A stretch of 33,313 nt of DNA from an uncultured Clostridia bacterium (GTDB taxonomy: Bacteria > Bacillota > Clostridia > Oscillospirales > Acutalibacteraceae), in contig CAMJJL010000022.1 in NCBI GenBank assembly GCA_946406145.1, forward strand, positions 1-33,313, read 5' to 3'. Below the pieces are notes generated by a model. That model was not told the origin of the DNA. It did not search any database and saw only the letters and a program-made list of their open reading frames with translations. This document shows positions 23,056-30,831 of the stretch, piece by piece (positions within the stretch are counted from its first letter, which is position 1; the number at the start of each line of letters is the position of its first letter). Made by a program: the position numbers and the translations under genes.

Positions 23056-23857
23056 CTACCAACACCCCCTGTACAAGATATCGTGTGTTTGACGCACCGT
23101 CGGTGCAGGTGCTCAGCGTCAGGATCTTACAATCGGCGGACAGCTCCACACCCTCGCGCACATTCGCGTCATAGGAATGAGGAGCGAGCGTCGAATCCAG
23201 ATACGCCTGAAATGATTCGTTATCGCCGAGGAAATAGGTGTTCAGAATATGTCTGTCGTCGAAGGTATAAGCAGAATAGATCAGATAGGTAAACACCTTA
23301 TCCCTGGTCAGGACAAAAGCGGTATTGTTCTCATCAAAAAAGCTCTTATCCTCAAAGTTATGCAGAGACGCGAACATGGAGCCGTTGAGCATGTTGTGTC
23401 CGTAGAAAACGGTCACTCTGTCGTGCATATCGGGCTGATTCTTGATTTCGGAATAGATCGTACCCGAGAACTGGTACTGACGATAGACGTTGTGCTCCAG
23501 ATAGAAGCTGTCGTCGCCGTCGCTTGTGCTGCGCGCAACGGGATAATCCACATTCGTGTTCGGGATATAGATCCATGCGTAGATATCGGGGTTGATCTCC
23601 ATCAGCTCATCAAAGTCAGGGGTATGGTCGCCGAGCTCCGACGTTTGATGACCCCACGCTTCCACAGGCTCCTTCTCGGTAGCAGGAACCGTGGGCTGCG
23701 GCGCAGTCGTCTCGGCAACAGTCGCTGAGGTCGGGAGCTGATCGCCGTTGTAATCCTTTTGATTCAAATACAGAAACAAAAAGATCAGCGCGCCGACGAT
23801 CACCGCGATACACACACATAGCAGTATGATCCATTTTGTTTTTTTTGATCGTTCCAT
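23036..23857 (-). CDS. srtB: Class B sortase
   Basis: About 273 residues: a short basic N-terminus, one membrane helix (about 8-31), a Thr/Pro/Ala-rich spacer, then the sortase barrel. Catalytic residues are visible: His in FYGHNM (about residue 167), Cys in LTLSTCTDG (about 255), and Arg in NTRYLVQGV (about 262). Family features are the NPDIYAWIYIPNTNVDYPV strand pair and the FFDENNTAFVLTRD loop typical of class B. It should cleave a sorting motif and anchor substrates to the wall or build polymers. No LPXTG- or NPQTN-like cell-wall substrate is encoded nearby. ATG at 23857 is chosen as the start of the signal anchor; 23896 is an in-frame alternative without a clear site. Confidence 0.93.
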   Translation of the reverse strand: MERSKKTKWIILLCVCIAVIVGALIFLFLYLNQKDYNGDQLPTSATVAETTAPQPTVPATEKEPVEAWGHQTSELGDHTPDFDELMEINPDIYAWIYIPNTNVDYPVARSTSDGDDSFYLEHNVYRQYQFSGTIYSEIKNQPDMHDRVTVFYGHNMLNGSMFASLHNFEDKSFFDENNTAFVLTRDKVFTYLIYSAYTFDDRHILNTYFLGDNESFQAYLDSTLAPHSYDANVREGVELSADCKILTLSTCTDGASNTRYLVQGVLVDESDRR

Positions 23858-23926
23858 CCAATCACCATCCGGAGAAAGCGGAATGATAACAGCCACTTCC
23901 CCATATTAATACTAAATCAGTATATC

Positions 23927-23955
23927 ATTATACCCTTATCTGAAACGATTGTCAA
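23927..23955 (-). promoter_or_regulatory. Consensus promoter of the sortase-LCP operon
   Basis: On the minus strand TTGACA (23950-23955) and TATAAT (23927-23932) both match the sigma-A consensus fully, 17 bases apart. An ATACT-AAATC-AGTAT inverted repeat (23909-23923) lies at the expected start site and could be an operator. Confidence 0.75.
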
Positions 23956-24011
23956 ATCCGATCCTCGGTGTCCTTGTATGATAGATCGAGCAGATCTCAA
24001 CAGGCAAACAA

Positions 24012-24039
24012 AAAGAGGCCGTCGGATGACAGCCTCTTT
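24012..24039 (-). terminator. Terminator of the pyrR-uraA operon
   Basis: AAAGAGGC/GCCTCTTT arms with an inner GTC-GGAT-GAC stem; on the minus strand it is followed by TTGTTTG after the uraA stop. Confidence 0.75.
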
Positions 24040-24055
24040 GTAAACAATAAAGTGA

Positions 24056-25555
24056 TTATGCCTTCTTCTTGCTCAGCATGATGTTGGTCAGGATACCGAG
24101 GATCAGCGCGCAAGCTACGGTAGTGACCGTGATGGTGCCGAAGGTCAGGATGAAGCCGCCTACACCGGTGATCAGGATCACGGAAGCGGTGAACAGGTTG
24201 CGGTTATCATCGAGATCGACCTTCTGGAGCATCTTCAGACCGGATACCGCGATAAAGCCGTACAGCGCGATACATACGCCGCCCATGACGCAGCTCGGGA
24301 TGGTGCTCAGGAATGCGACGAACGGCGCGATAAAGGAGATGATGATTGCCTCGCAAGCCGTTACGATGATCGTGCTGACAGAAGCGTTCTTGGTGATCGC
24401 GACACAACCGATAGACTCGCCGTAGGTAGTGTTCGGACAGCCGCCGAAGAACGCGCCTACCATGGAACCGACGCCGTCGCCCAGCAGTGTTCTGCTCAGA
24501 CCCGGATCCTCCAACAAATCATGCTCGATGATGGAGCTGAGGTTCTTATGGTCAGCGATATGCTCCGCAAATACAACGAACGCGACCGGTACATATGCCG
24601 CGGCGACGGTGCCGATATAAGCGCCGTTGATCTCGCCGAACGCACCGAACGCCTTGAGGAAGGAGAAGTCGGGCAACGCGATAAAGCTGGAGACGCCGAT
24701 CACCTTGAAGTTGTTGATCAGCGCGGAATAGTCGATGACCATCAGCGCCGCGTTGCCGGTAGCCTTACCGATAAAGTAGAAGATCGTCGCAACCAGATAA
24801 CCTGCCAAAATACCGATGATGAACGGGATCAGCCGCGCCATCTTCTTGCCGTATACGGAGCACAGCATGACGACAGCCAATGTCACCAGACCGCAGATAA
24901 TCGCAACATAGGGAGAGCCGGGCTGAGTGGTGGCGGTCAGATTGCCGTTCTCATCCGGAGTCAGCGTGATGCTCTCGTTGACAGTACCGTCATCATTGAC
25001 GGCGACAGGAGTGGTTGCAATGGTGCCGTCATCATTGACGGTATCCATGTTGACCACCTGTACCTGAGCCATATCGACAGGAGCGGTGTAGTTCGCTTTG
25101 CTCAGATCGCCGATCGCGTTGCCGGCAAGAGAAAGGCCGATGATCGCGACGATCGGGCCGATAACGACAGCAGGCATGATCTTGTTGATCCACTTAACGC
25201 CGGCAAATTTGACGATCAGCGCAATCACAACATAGACAAGACCCGCCAGAGCCGCACCGATGATCAGTCCGACATAACCCAGACCTGCGGTAGCGGCGCC
25301 GCTGAATGCCGCGAACATCGCACCGAGGAACGCGAACGAGGAGCCGAGGAACACAGGGCTCTTGCCCTTGGTGAACAGGACATACACCAGCGTACCAACA
25401 CCGGCGCCGAACAGCGCCGCAGAGGTGCTCATGCCGTTGCCGATGATCATGGGGACAGCGATGGTCGCCGCCATGATCGCCAGCAGCTGCTGGAACGCAA
25501 AAATGATAAGCTGACCGAATTTAGGCTTATCCTTTACGTTATAAATCATTTTCAT
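24056..25555 (-). CDS. uraA: Uracil/xanthine permease (NCS2, UraA-like)
   Basis: 499 residues with about 14 membrane helices. NCS2 marks are the FQQLLAIMAATIAVP helix (about 21-35), SPVFLGSSFAFLGAM (66-80), VVFAEHIADHKNLSSI with the substrate-binding Glu, and the GGCPNTTYGESIG motif (about 372-384). UraA-type proteins import uracil with H+. The protein is longer than usual because of a polar, Asn/Asp/Thr-rich insert at about 155-213 between membrane helices, holding the unit NDDGT twice. This loop should face outside. It is 96 bases downstream of pyrR and probably shares its attenuator. AGGGGG precedes the start codon. Confidence 0.92.
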   Translation of the reverse strand: MKMIYNVKDKPKFGQLIIFAFQQLLAIMAATIAVPMIIGNGMSTSAALFGAGVGTLVYVLFTKGKSPVFLGSSFAFLGAMFAAFSGAATAGLGYVGLIIGAALAGLVYVVIALIVKFAGVKWINKIMPAVVIGPIVAIIGLSLAGNAIGDLSKANYTAPVDMAQVQVVNMDTVNDDGTIATTPVAVNDDGTVNESITLTPDENGNLTATTQPGSPYVAIICGLVTLAVVMLCSVYGKKMARLIPFIIGILAGYLVATIFYFIGKATGNAALMVIDYSALINNFKVIGVSSFIALPDFSFLKAFGAFGEINGAYIGTVAAAYVPVAFVVFAEHIADHKNLSSIIEHDLLEDPGLSRTLLGDGVGSMVGAFFGGCPNTTYGESIGCVAITKNASVSTIIVTACEAIIISFIAPFVAFLSTIPSCVMGGVCIALYGFIAVSGLKMLQKVDLDDNRNLFTASVILITGVGGFILTFGTITVTTVACALILGILTNIMLSKKKA

Positions 25556-25594
25556 TTGGATTTCCCCCTTATGGAAAAGATAAATATTTATTCA

Positions 25595-25642
25595 GTAGGG
25601 ACGATCATTGATCGTCCGCAGACAGGCAATGCCCGTCCCTAC
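25595..25642. repeat. GTAGGGACG...CGTCCCTAC hairpin repeat inside pyrR-uraA
   Basis: A 48-base element with nine-base inverted ends, plus an inner GACGATCATTGATCGTC palindrome and a GGCAATGCC block. It sits between pyrR and uraA in the same transcript. Elements of this look are common in clostridial genomes. Confidence 0.7.
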
Positions 25643-25651
25643 AAAACAGGT

Positions 25652-26188
25652 TTATTTGAGATACAATTTCACCGCGTTCTCATCATCGGTCTCCTGCAGT
25701 CGCACCGCGACCACCTCATCGAGCGAGGTGGGGATGTTCTTGCCGACGTAGTTCGGGCGGATCGGCAGCTCGGTATGCCCTCGGTCGAGCAGGACACAAA
25801 GCTGGATCTTGGACGGTCTGCCGAGCTTCATGACCGCTTCGAGAGCGGCTCTGGCGGTGCGTGAGGTGTAGATGACGTCATCCACCAGCACCACGATCTT
25901 GTCCTCAACGCTGAAATCGATGTTACTGCCCTTGACCTGAGGCAGCTCGCCGACGCGTGACAGATCGTCGCGATAGAGGGTGATATCCAGCTCGCCCACC
26001 GGTACGCTCACGCCCTCGATGGCTTCGATATGGCGCTGTAAGCGACGTGCCAGCGGTACACCGCGTGTGCGGATACCGATCAGACAGACGTTGTCCAGTC
26101 CGCGATTCTTTTCGATAATCTGATGTGAGATCCTCTTTAATGCTCTGTCAATATCGTCGCCCGACATCAGTGCAGCTTTGTATTCCAT
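25652..26188 (-). CDS. pyrR: PyrR bifunctional pyr attenuation regulator / uracil phosphoribosyltransferase
   Basis: 178 residues, normal PyrR length. Visible family marks are LIGIRTRGVPLARRL (about 38-52), the VPVGELDITLYRDDL segment (about 64-78), the PRPP-binding loop IVVLVDDVIYTSRTARAAL (about 97-115), and the C-terminal LLDRGHTELPIRPNYVGKNIPTS block (about 132-154). PyrR binds pyr mRNA leaders when UMP/UTP is high and promotes termination; it can also make UMP from uracil and PRPP. The leader directly upstream carries an antiterminator/terminator pair (26274-26357), so the gene is probably self-regulated. ATG at 26188 is chosen with GAGGTG just upstream; a GTG two codons earlier is an alternative. 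Confidence 0.95.
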   Translation of the reverse strand: MEYKAALMSGDDIDRALKRISHQIIEKNRGLDNVCLIGIRTRGVPLARRLQRHIEAIEGVSVPVGELDITLYRDDLSRVGELPQVKGSNIDFSVEDKIVVLVDDVIYTSRTARAALEAVMKLGRPSKIQLCVLLDRGHTELPIRPNYVGKNIPTSLDEVVAVRLQETDDENAVKLYLK

Positions 26189-26273
26189 AAACACCTCAGA
26201 TAATGATAGGTTTTTTGCAGCAGCTCTCAGCCAATCAGCGTTCGCGTTTTGCTCCGCTTCTTGGACAGCACCT

Positions 26274-26357
26274 CAAAAAATGCCTCATCCGGATGCGGAC
26301 AAGGCATAGTAAAGCAAGGGATATCAAAACCAACCTTGTCGGCATCTCTGTACCGAC
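26274..26357 (-). promoter_or_regulatory. pyr attenuator (PyrR-type antiterminator/terminator)
   Basis: On the minus strand the order is as follows. First, an anti-antiterminator hairpin GTCGG...CCGAC (26338-26357) with loop ACAGAGATG, resembling the CAGAGAGG PyrR-binding loop. Second, an antiterminator strand GATGCCGACAAGG (26334-26346), which pairs at 12 of 13 positions with the 5' arm of the terminator. Third, a terminator with two 12-base arms (26280-26307) and a CATC loop, followed by T6. The mutual exclusion is clear from the sequence; PyrR as effector is inferred from the gene that follows. Confidence 0.85.
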
Positions 26358-26472
26358 TTAAAAGTTATCGATCGTTATCATACTACTTTTTTACCGTGCT
26401 ATAGTGATAAATAAGAATTAAAATTGATTTTTGTGCATTTTTATGTTATCTGCCGAATCAAAGACTCGTTTC

Positions 26473-26501
26473 TTGACATCAATCGCCGATTCTTGTATGA
26501 T
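26473..26501 (+). promoter_or_regulatory. Promoter of the EamA transporter gene
   Basis: TTGACA (26473-26478, perfect) and TATGAT (26496-26501) are 17 bases apart, divergent from pyrR. With the pyr attenuator this accounts for most of the 402-base gap between pyrR and the transporter. No clear -10/-35 pair could be fixed for pyrR. Confidence 0.7.
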
Positions 26502-26590
26502 ATGGAACGGAAATCATTCGGATCAGATGGCGCCGAACGGTGAGCGTTGACCGCTTCACATCTGCCTGTGATCCGCAAATCGAGGGTAAT

Positions 26591-27520
26591 ATGAAGAAAC
26601 ATCAGGTGCTGTCGTCTTTTTTGCTGCTGACGGCGGCGGTCATATGGGGATTCGCCTTTGTCGCGCAGGAAAAGCTCAGCGACACCGTTCCGCCGTTCAC
26701 GGTGAACACGATACGGTCGCTGATCGCGTCGGTGGCGCTGATCCCCGTCGCGGCGGTGACCAGACGCGTCAAAGGAAAACCCTTGCGCGAAGAAAAGCCT
26801 GCCGACCGCAAAAAACTCATCAAGGCAGGGGTGATATGCGGCGTGATGCTGTGTATCTCCGTCAACCTGCAGCAATTCGGCATCGCACTGTATCCGGCAG
26901 GAGCGCCTGCGTCCGCGCACAGCGGATTCCTTACCGCGATGTACATCATTTTTGTGCCGCTGTTCGGACTGTTCGTGCACAAAAAGCCGGGGCTGTTCGT
27001 CGGGATCGCCGTCGTCCTCGCGGTCATCGGTCTGTACTTCCTCTGTCTGTATGACGGCTTCGGCGCCTTATACGTGGGCGATATCGTCGTGCTGATCTGC
27101 GGCATGGCGTTCGCTCTGCAGATTTTGTGCGTAGATCGCTACATCGACGAGGTGGACGGCGTCAAGCTCAGCTCGATCCAGTTCTTGGTCACGGGTATTT
27201 TGTCCGCGATCCTCATGCTGATTTTCGAGAAGCCTGATCTCTCGGCGATTTTGGCAGGTTGGGCGCCGCTGCTGTACCTCTCGATCTGCTCGAGCGGCGT
27301 TGGCTACACCTTACAGATCATCGGTCAGCAGTACGCCTCCAATCCGTCGCTCGCGTCCATCTTAATGAGCATGGAAAGCGTCTTTGCCGTGATCGGCGGC
27401 GTGATCTTCATGCACGCGGTACCCAAGCCGAATGAATGGATCGGATGCGGCGTCATGCACATCGCTATCATCATCGCGCAGCTGCCGCAGGAGTTGTTGA
27501 CAAAGAAAAAGGCATCATAA
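26591..27520 (+). CDS. EamA/DMT-superfamily transporter
   Basis: 309 residues with ten predicted membrane helices arranged as two EamA repeats: the first begins LLLTAAVIWGFAFVAQ (about 10-25) and the second near DIVVLICGMAFALQI (about 160-174). The repeat end motif, near SICSSGVGYTLQIIGQQYASNPSLASILMSMESVFAVIGG (about 232-271), is typical of the family. DMT members export or import amino acids, nucleotides or other small metabolites; the substrate cannot be read from sequence. The first loop is basic (VTRRVKGKPLREEKPADRKK). The ATG at 26591 has GAGGGT upstream; the longer reading from 26540 adds a polar stretch unlike a membrane start. Confidence 0.88.
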   Translation: MKKHQVLSSFLLLTAAVIWGFAFVAQEKLSDTVPPFTVNTIRSLIASVALIPVAAVTRRVKGKPLREEKPADRKKLIKAGVICGVMLCISVNLQQFGIALYPAGAPASAHSGFLTAMYIIFVPLFGLFVHKKPGLFVGIAVVLAVIGLYFLCLYDGFGALYVGDIVVLICGMAFALQILCVDRYIDEVDGVKLSSIQFLVTGILSAILMLIFEKPDLSAILAGWAPLLYLSICSSGVGYTLQIIGQQYASNPSLASILMSMESVFAVIGGVIFMHAVPKPNEWIGCGVMHIAIIIAQLPQELLTKKKAS

Positions 27521-27545
27521 AAGCCCTTCCGATCGGAAGGGCTTT
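27520..27545 (+). terminator. Terminator of the EamA transporter gene
   Basis: AAAGCCCTTCC and GGAAGGGCTTT arms (11 bases) around GATC, starting at the gene's stop codon. The T-run is short on the plus strand. Confidence 0.7.
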
Positions 27546-27559
27546 GCTGTTATCAGATG

Positions 27560-27585
27560 TTGAGATCACCACGCGTCGCAATGAC
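27560..27585 (+). repeat. Short hairpin repeat, family C, degenerate copy
   Basis: TTGAGATCACCACG-CGTCGCAATGAC keeps both outer blocks of the family C repeat but has lost the inner stem. It lies between the convergent EamA and L,D-transpeptidase-like genes. Confidence 0.55.
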
Positions 27586-27591
27586 AATTCA

Positions 27592-28533
27592 TTAAATGAT
27601 GGAGATCGTCGGGCTTGCGGAGGGATTGAGCCATCCGAGGATGACGCCCAGCGCGTTCTCGGAGATACCCACGCCGCCGTAGGTCGGCTCAGTCGCGACA
27701 TGCAAAAAGCGCGCGCAGCCCTTCGTGTTGTCCACGGGATCGCGGTTGTAATCGAATACGACCGCGTAGGGGTAGGACTTGGTATACTCATACAGCTGCT
27801 GGCAGGAGGTATAGTCCACGGGAGAGGACGCGTCCACCAGTCGGTTATAGTTGACGGAGGCAGGGTCGGTGACCCAGTTCATGCCGTATTGGATCTGGTA
27901 ATACTCCAGCGCGGTGCCGGGATTCATGTTTGTGCCCATTGCGTACTCGATGTTGTACGTACCCTTGGGGGTGGTGTCATCGGCAGGACCGACGTTATCC
28001 GATACGCCGCCTGTGCCGACAAAGCCGTCCACGATATCGAATTGGCGCGTCCACTGACCGTCTGTATTCTTCTCAAAGAAATACACCTTGGCGGCAGTGC
28101 CCTGACTCTCAACGAAGATCGCCTGCGTACCTTTGAGATCCTCTGCCTTGAGGCTTGCCGCGGTGAGCAGCCGGACAAAGTCATCGCCCTGATCCGCATC
28201 CGCCTGCGTCGGCTCCGGCTCAGCCTCGGTCGCTTCGGGAACATCCACCACGGCAGGAGGCGCGTTCTCCTCCGTCGCGAGCACCACACCCATCGTCTCG
28301 GACTCAGGCAGGGGCAGTGCCGATGGATGGAAGGTCGAGTCGAGAAAGGTATAGATATTATCACCGAAGGCGAATACCAGCACCAGCGACGCTAAGATGA
28401 GGAAGGTCGCCACGCCGATCAGGATCGGCGCACGGTTAGAGGATCCGCCGCGCTTCGTCTTGTAATTATGCGGACTGTGGTAGCGGGATTTATATCTCCT
28501 TCGGTTAGCTGTTTTATTGTTTTTGTATTCCAT
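27592..28533 (-). CDS. L,D-transpeptidase (YkuD)-like membrane protein lacking the catalytic Cys
   Basis: 313 residues: a basic N-terminus rich in Lys, Arg and Asn, one membrane helix (about 36-57), an acidic Pro/Glu/Ala linker (about 75-117) and a YkuD-like domain (about 135-313). Family marks are TPKGTYNIEYAMG (188-200), the KGCARFLHVA strand with His278 (271-280) and the WL-NP C-terminus. The active-site motif usually reads H-x16-20-[S/T]-x-G-C-[V/T]; here it is TYGGVGI (284-290), with Gly287 (codon GGC at 27673-27675) in place of Cys. It therefore probably cannot form the thioacyl intermediate. A Cys at 273 lies in the preceding strand and is not an obvious substitute. It is the third gene of the operon with PP2C. 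Confidence 0.8.
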   Translation of the reverse strand: MEYKNNKTANRRRYKSRYHSPHNYKTKRGGSSNRAPILIGVATFLILASLVLVFAFGDNIYTFLDSTFHPSALPLPESETMGVVLATEENAPPAVVDVPEATEAEPEPTQADADQGDDFVRLLTAASLKAEDLKGTQAIFVESQGTAAKVYFFEKNTDGQWTRQFDIVDGFVGTGGVSDNVGPADDTTPKGTYNIEYAMGTNMNPGTALEYYQIQYGMNWVTDPASVNYNRLVDASSPVDYTSCQQLYEYTKSYPYAVVFDYNRDPVDNTKGCARFLHVATEPTYGGVGISENALGVILGWLNPSASPTISII

Positions 28534-28602
28534 ATTGATCCCTGTCTTTATCGCATATTGATTCTCTGTTTTTATGATATCCGCGCCATTCGCGGATCGA
28601 TA

Positions 28603-29349
28603 TCAGGTCAAACGCAAAAGCAGCGCCGTGATATTGTCCACGCCGCCGCGATCGAGCGCCGCGTCGGTGAGCGCACGGGCAAGCACATCCAGCTCCATCC
28701 TGTCATCGATGATCCGACAGATCTCTTCATCGGTGAGCATATCGGTCACACCGTCGGAGCACAGCAGGTACATATCGCCCGGTCTGTATTTGCCGCGCGC
28801 GGCGTAGGGCGTAGGCTCATAGCCCTCGGGCATGCCTAAGAACTGCGTGATCGCCTTGGAGCTGCCGCTTGCCACGATATGCTCCACGGATAGCTGTTCG
28901 AGCGCGTGACCCGACAGGCGATAAATACGGCTGTCGCCCGCGTTGAGGATGAAGATCTCGTCGCCGCAAACCTGCAGCATGGCGGCGGTCGTGCCCATCA
29001 GCACCAGTGAACGCGCCTCTGTCTCCTGACAGATCCTTTGATTGATCTGAGCGGCGAGCGGCTTCAGATACTCCCAGTACGCGTCCTTCCCACGTGTGAA
29101 CGCCTTGGATTCGCTTGCGGCAATCAAGGATGCGATCTCACCGCAGGCTTCTCCTCCCATGCCGTCATACACCGCGAACAGCTCGTTTGCGCTCGCGTCG
29201 ACCTTGCCGCAGAAAGCGACATCCGCCGCAGCGTTGACGTCCTCACGGAGATTGCCGGCGCAGTAAAAGTTATCTTCATTATTTCTTCTGATTTTTCCCG
29301 TAGAACACACAACAGCGTATTCCACCTTATTCTTGCGCACGGCACTCAC
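28603..29349 (-). CDS. PP2C-family Ser/Thr protein phosphatase
   Basis: 248 residues, standard bacterial PP2C (PrpC/Stp-like). Metal-binding motifs are in order: RRNNEDNF (about residues 21-28), FAVYDGMGGE (58-67), MGTTAAMLQV (118-127), LNAGDSRIYRL (135-145), LLCSDGVTDML (194-204) and GVDNITALLL (236-245). It should remove phosphate from Ser/Thr residues in the cytoplasm, usually opposing a PrkC-type kinase; no kinase gene is in the window. It is preceded by 17 bases by a single-pass membrane protein gene and followed after 69 bases by the L,D-transpeptidase-like gene, all on one strand. Confidence 0.95.
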   Translation of the reverse strand: MSAVRKNKVEYAVVCSTGKIRRNNEDNFYCAGNLREDVNAAADVAFCGKVDASANELFAVYDGMGGEACGEIASLIAASESKAFTRGKDAYWEYLKPLAAQINQRICQETEARSLVLMGTTAAMLQVCGDEIFILNAGDSRIYRLSGHALEQLSVEHIVASGSSKAITQFLGMPEGYEPTPYAARGKYRPGDMYLLCSDGVTDMLTDEEICRIIDDRMELDVLARALTDAALDRGGVDNITALLLRLT

Positions 29350-29366
29350 CTCTTTATCAAGAATTA

Positions 29367-30569
29367 TCAGTCGGATGTGATCTCTGCCGCCTCGAAGAAG
29401 GATTCCGGTATATCGACCTCAGCGGATGAGAAATCGCTCATCGTGCAGGACAGTCCGAAGGTTTGTCCCTCCGCCTTGACGGTGATATCAAACGATGTCA
29501 TATAGCCTGCGGAATCGATCTCAAAGGAAGCGTTGCATTCCGCGTTCTCCAAAACAGACTTGTTCGCGTTGAACAACGCGGAAAATTCATCATAATCCGT
29601 GGCGCGGAAAAAGATGGGGGCGCCTTCTTCTTTGATCTTGGAGAACAGCTCATAGAGATTGATGGTATAGTCATAGCGTTTGCCGCCGTCGACATTCTGC
29701 GTAGTGATCGTCGCGATCGGGCTGTCGGTCGAAAGGCGCTGTTTGAGCACACCGATGGTTTTGTTCAGCTCTTCGGTGGTATAATCCGATGTGAGCTTGG
29801 TGAAACGCAGGAACGCGCCGGTATTGAATTTGCCGGCACGGAAATCCTTGTCAAAGTCAAAGAAATCCTTCACGCTTTCGGTGCAGTCACGGATCGCCCA
29901 CTTTTTGTTGTAATAACTGCCCTTGACATTGTCTTTTTCATGCGCGTATACCGCGCCGGTATAAGTATAACTGTTGTAGTCCGCTTGATAGAGCGCCGAG
30001 AGATCATGCTTGTTGCGGTCAACGCTGATCGTGCCGTCATAGCTCATCACGGGCTTGTCATCCTCCGTCACCTTGATATCATACCGGAAGGAGGATGAAA
30101 AATCCTTAGCCAGTGAAGCGGTGAAGCGGCTCATGGGATTGGTGCGCTGTAAATACAGAATAATACCGAATACGATCAGCGCCACAACGACCAAGCCGAT
30201 GCCGGCAAAGATGATGGTACGATGCGTCCTGAACCAATCGCGTCGGCGACTCGCCTGCTCCTTTTCGAATTCCTCGCTCTCGCTGAGCGGCTCACGCGGT
30301 TCACTGACGTCGACCGGTTGGGATTCGGGCGTCTCGTCGGGATCCGAAGGTTCCGCATCAGCTCCGGAGTCACTCGCCGGCTCGTCATCCTCCGGCGGTG
30401 CGTCCTCTTTTTGCGGTGCGAAATCATCCGCCCCATCGGTTTTTTTCTCCTGACCGTTTTCGTCATATACGGTGATTCTGAAAACGAGGTCATCATTCGT
30501 TTTTGCCTGCGAATTTCTTTCCGTTGCGGTCGGTTCTGTATCTAATCTGTCCTTTTCATTCTCTGACAT
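29367..30569 (-). CDS. Single-pass membrane protein of unknown function upstream of PP2C
   Basis: 400 residues. The N-terminal third (about 1-105) is cytoplasmic and low-complexity acidic, rich in Asp, Glu, Ser and Pro, with several Thr that could be kinase targets. It is followed by a basic RRRDWFRTHR patch and one membrane helix (about 117-140). The outer part (about 145-400) is a mixed alpha/beta domain with many Asp, Lys and Tyr (KDFSSSFRYDIKVTEDDKPVMSYDGTISV...), reminiscent of secreted lipoprotein-like folds. I do not recognise a family. ATG at 30569 with GAGGGG upstream is chosen. It is first in an operon with PP2C and the L,D-transpeptidase-like gene, so it may be a phospho-regulated envelope sensor; that is inference. 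Confidence 0.75.
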   Translation of the reverse strand: MSENEKDRLDTEPTATERNSQAKTNDDLVFRITVYDENGQEKKTDGADDFAPQKEDAPPEDDEPASDSGADAEPSDPDETPESQPVDVSEPREPLSESEEFEKEQASRRRDWFRTHRTIIFAGIGLVVVALIVFGIILYLQRTNPMSRFTASLAKDFSSSFRYDIKVTEDDKPVMSYDGTISVDRNKHDLSALYQADYNSYTYTGAVYAHEKDNVKGSYYNKKWAIRDCTESVKDFFDFDKDFRAGKFNTGAFLRFTKLTSDYTTEELNKTIGVLKQRLSTDSPIATITTQNVDGGKRYDYTINLYELFSKIKEEGAPIFFRATDYDEFSALFNANKSVLENAECNASFEIDSAGYMTSFDITVKAEGQTFGLSCTMSDFSSAEVDIPESFFEAAEITSD

Positions 30570-30701
30570 AGCAATCCCCTCTTCTCTTGATCGAAAGATT
30601 ATCAAACGGAAGCTGCCGTGCTATACGGGACTTGTCCGTGTGTTCAACGATTTTTTTATATATGAAATTTATCATACTGACCCTATTTTACATATATTGT
30701 T

Positions 30702-30731
30702 ATTATAGCAAAATCAGTATTTCTTTGTCAA
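30702..30731 (-). promoter_or_regulatory. Consensus promoter of the membrane protein-PP2C-LDT operon
   Basis: On the minus strand TTGACA (30726-30731) and TATAAT (30702-30707) both match consensus fully, 18 bases apart. The leader is about 125 bases. Confidence 0.7.
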
Positions 30732-30757
30732 TATATGCAGAATATTTTCATAAACTA

Positions 30758-30787
30758 TTGAAATACTGTTTACAAAGTGTTTATAAT
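30758..30787 (+). promoter_or_regulatory. Promoter of the dockerin-esterase gene
   Basis: TTGAAA (30758-30763) and a perfect TATAAT (30782-30787) are 18 bases apart, divergent from and 27 bases away from the PP2C operon promoter. Confidence 0.6.
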
Positions 30788-30831
30788 AGGATAAGGCAAT
30801 TTTTTATAGTATGAACAAAACAGGTGATATT

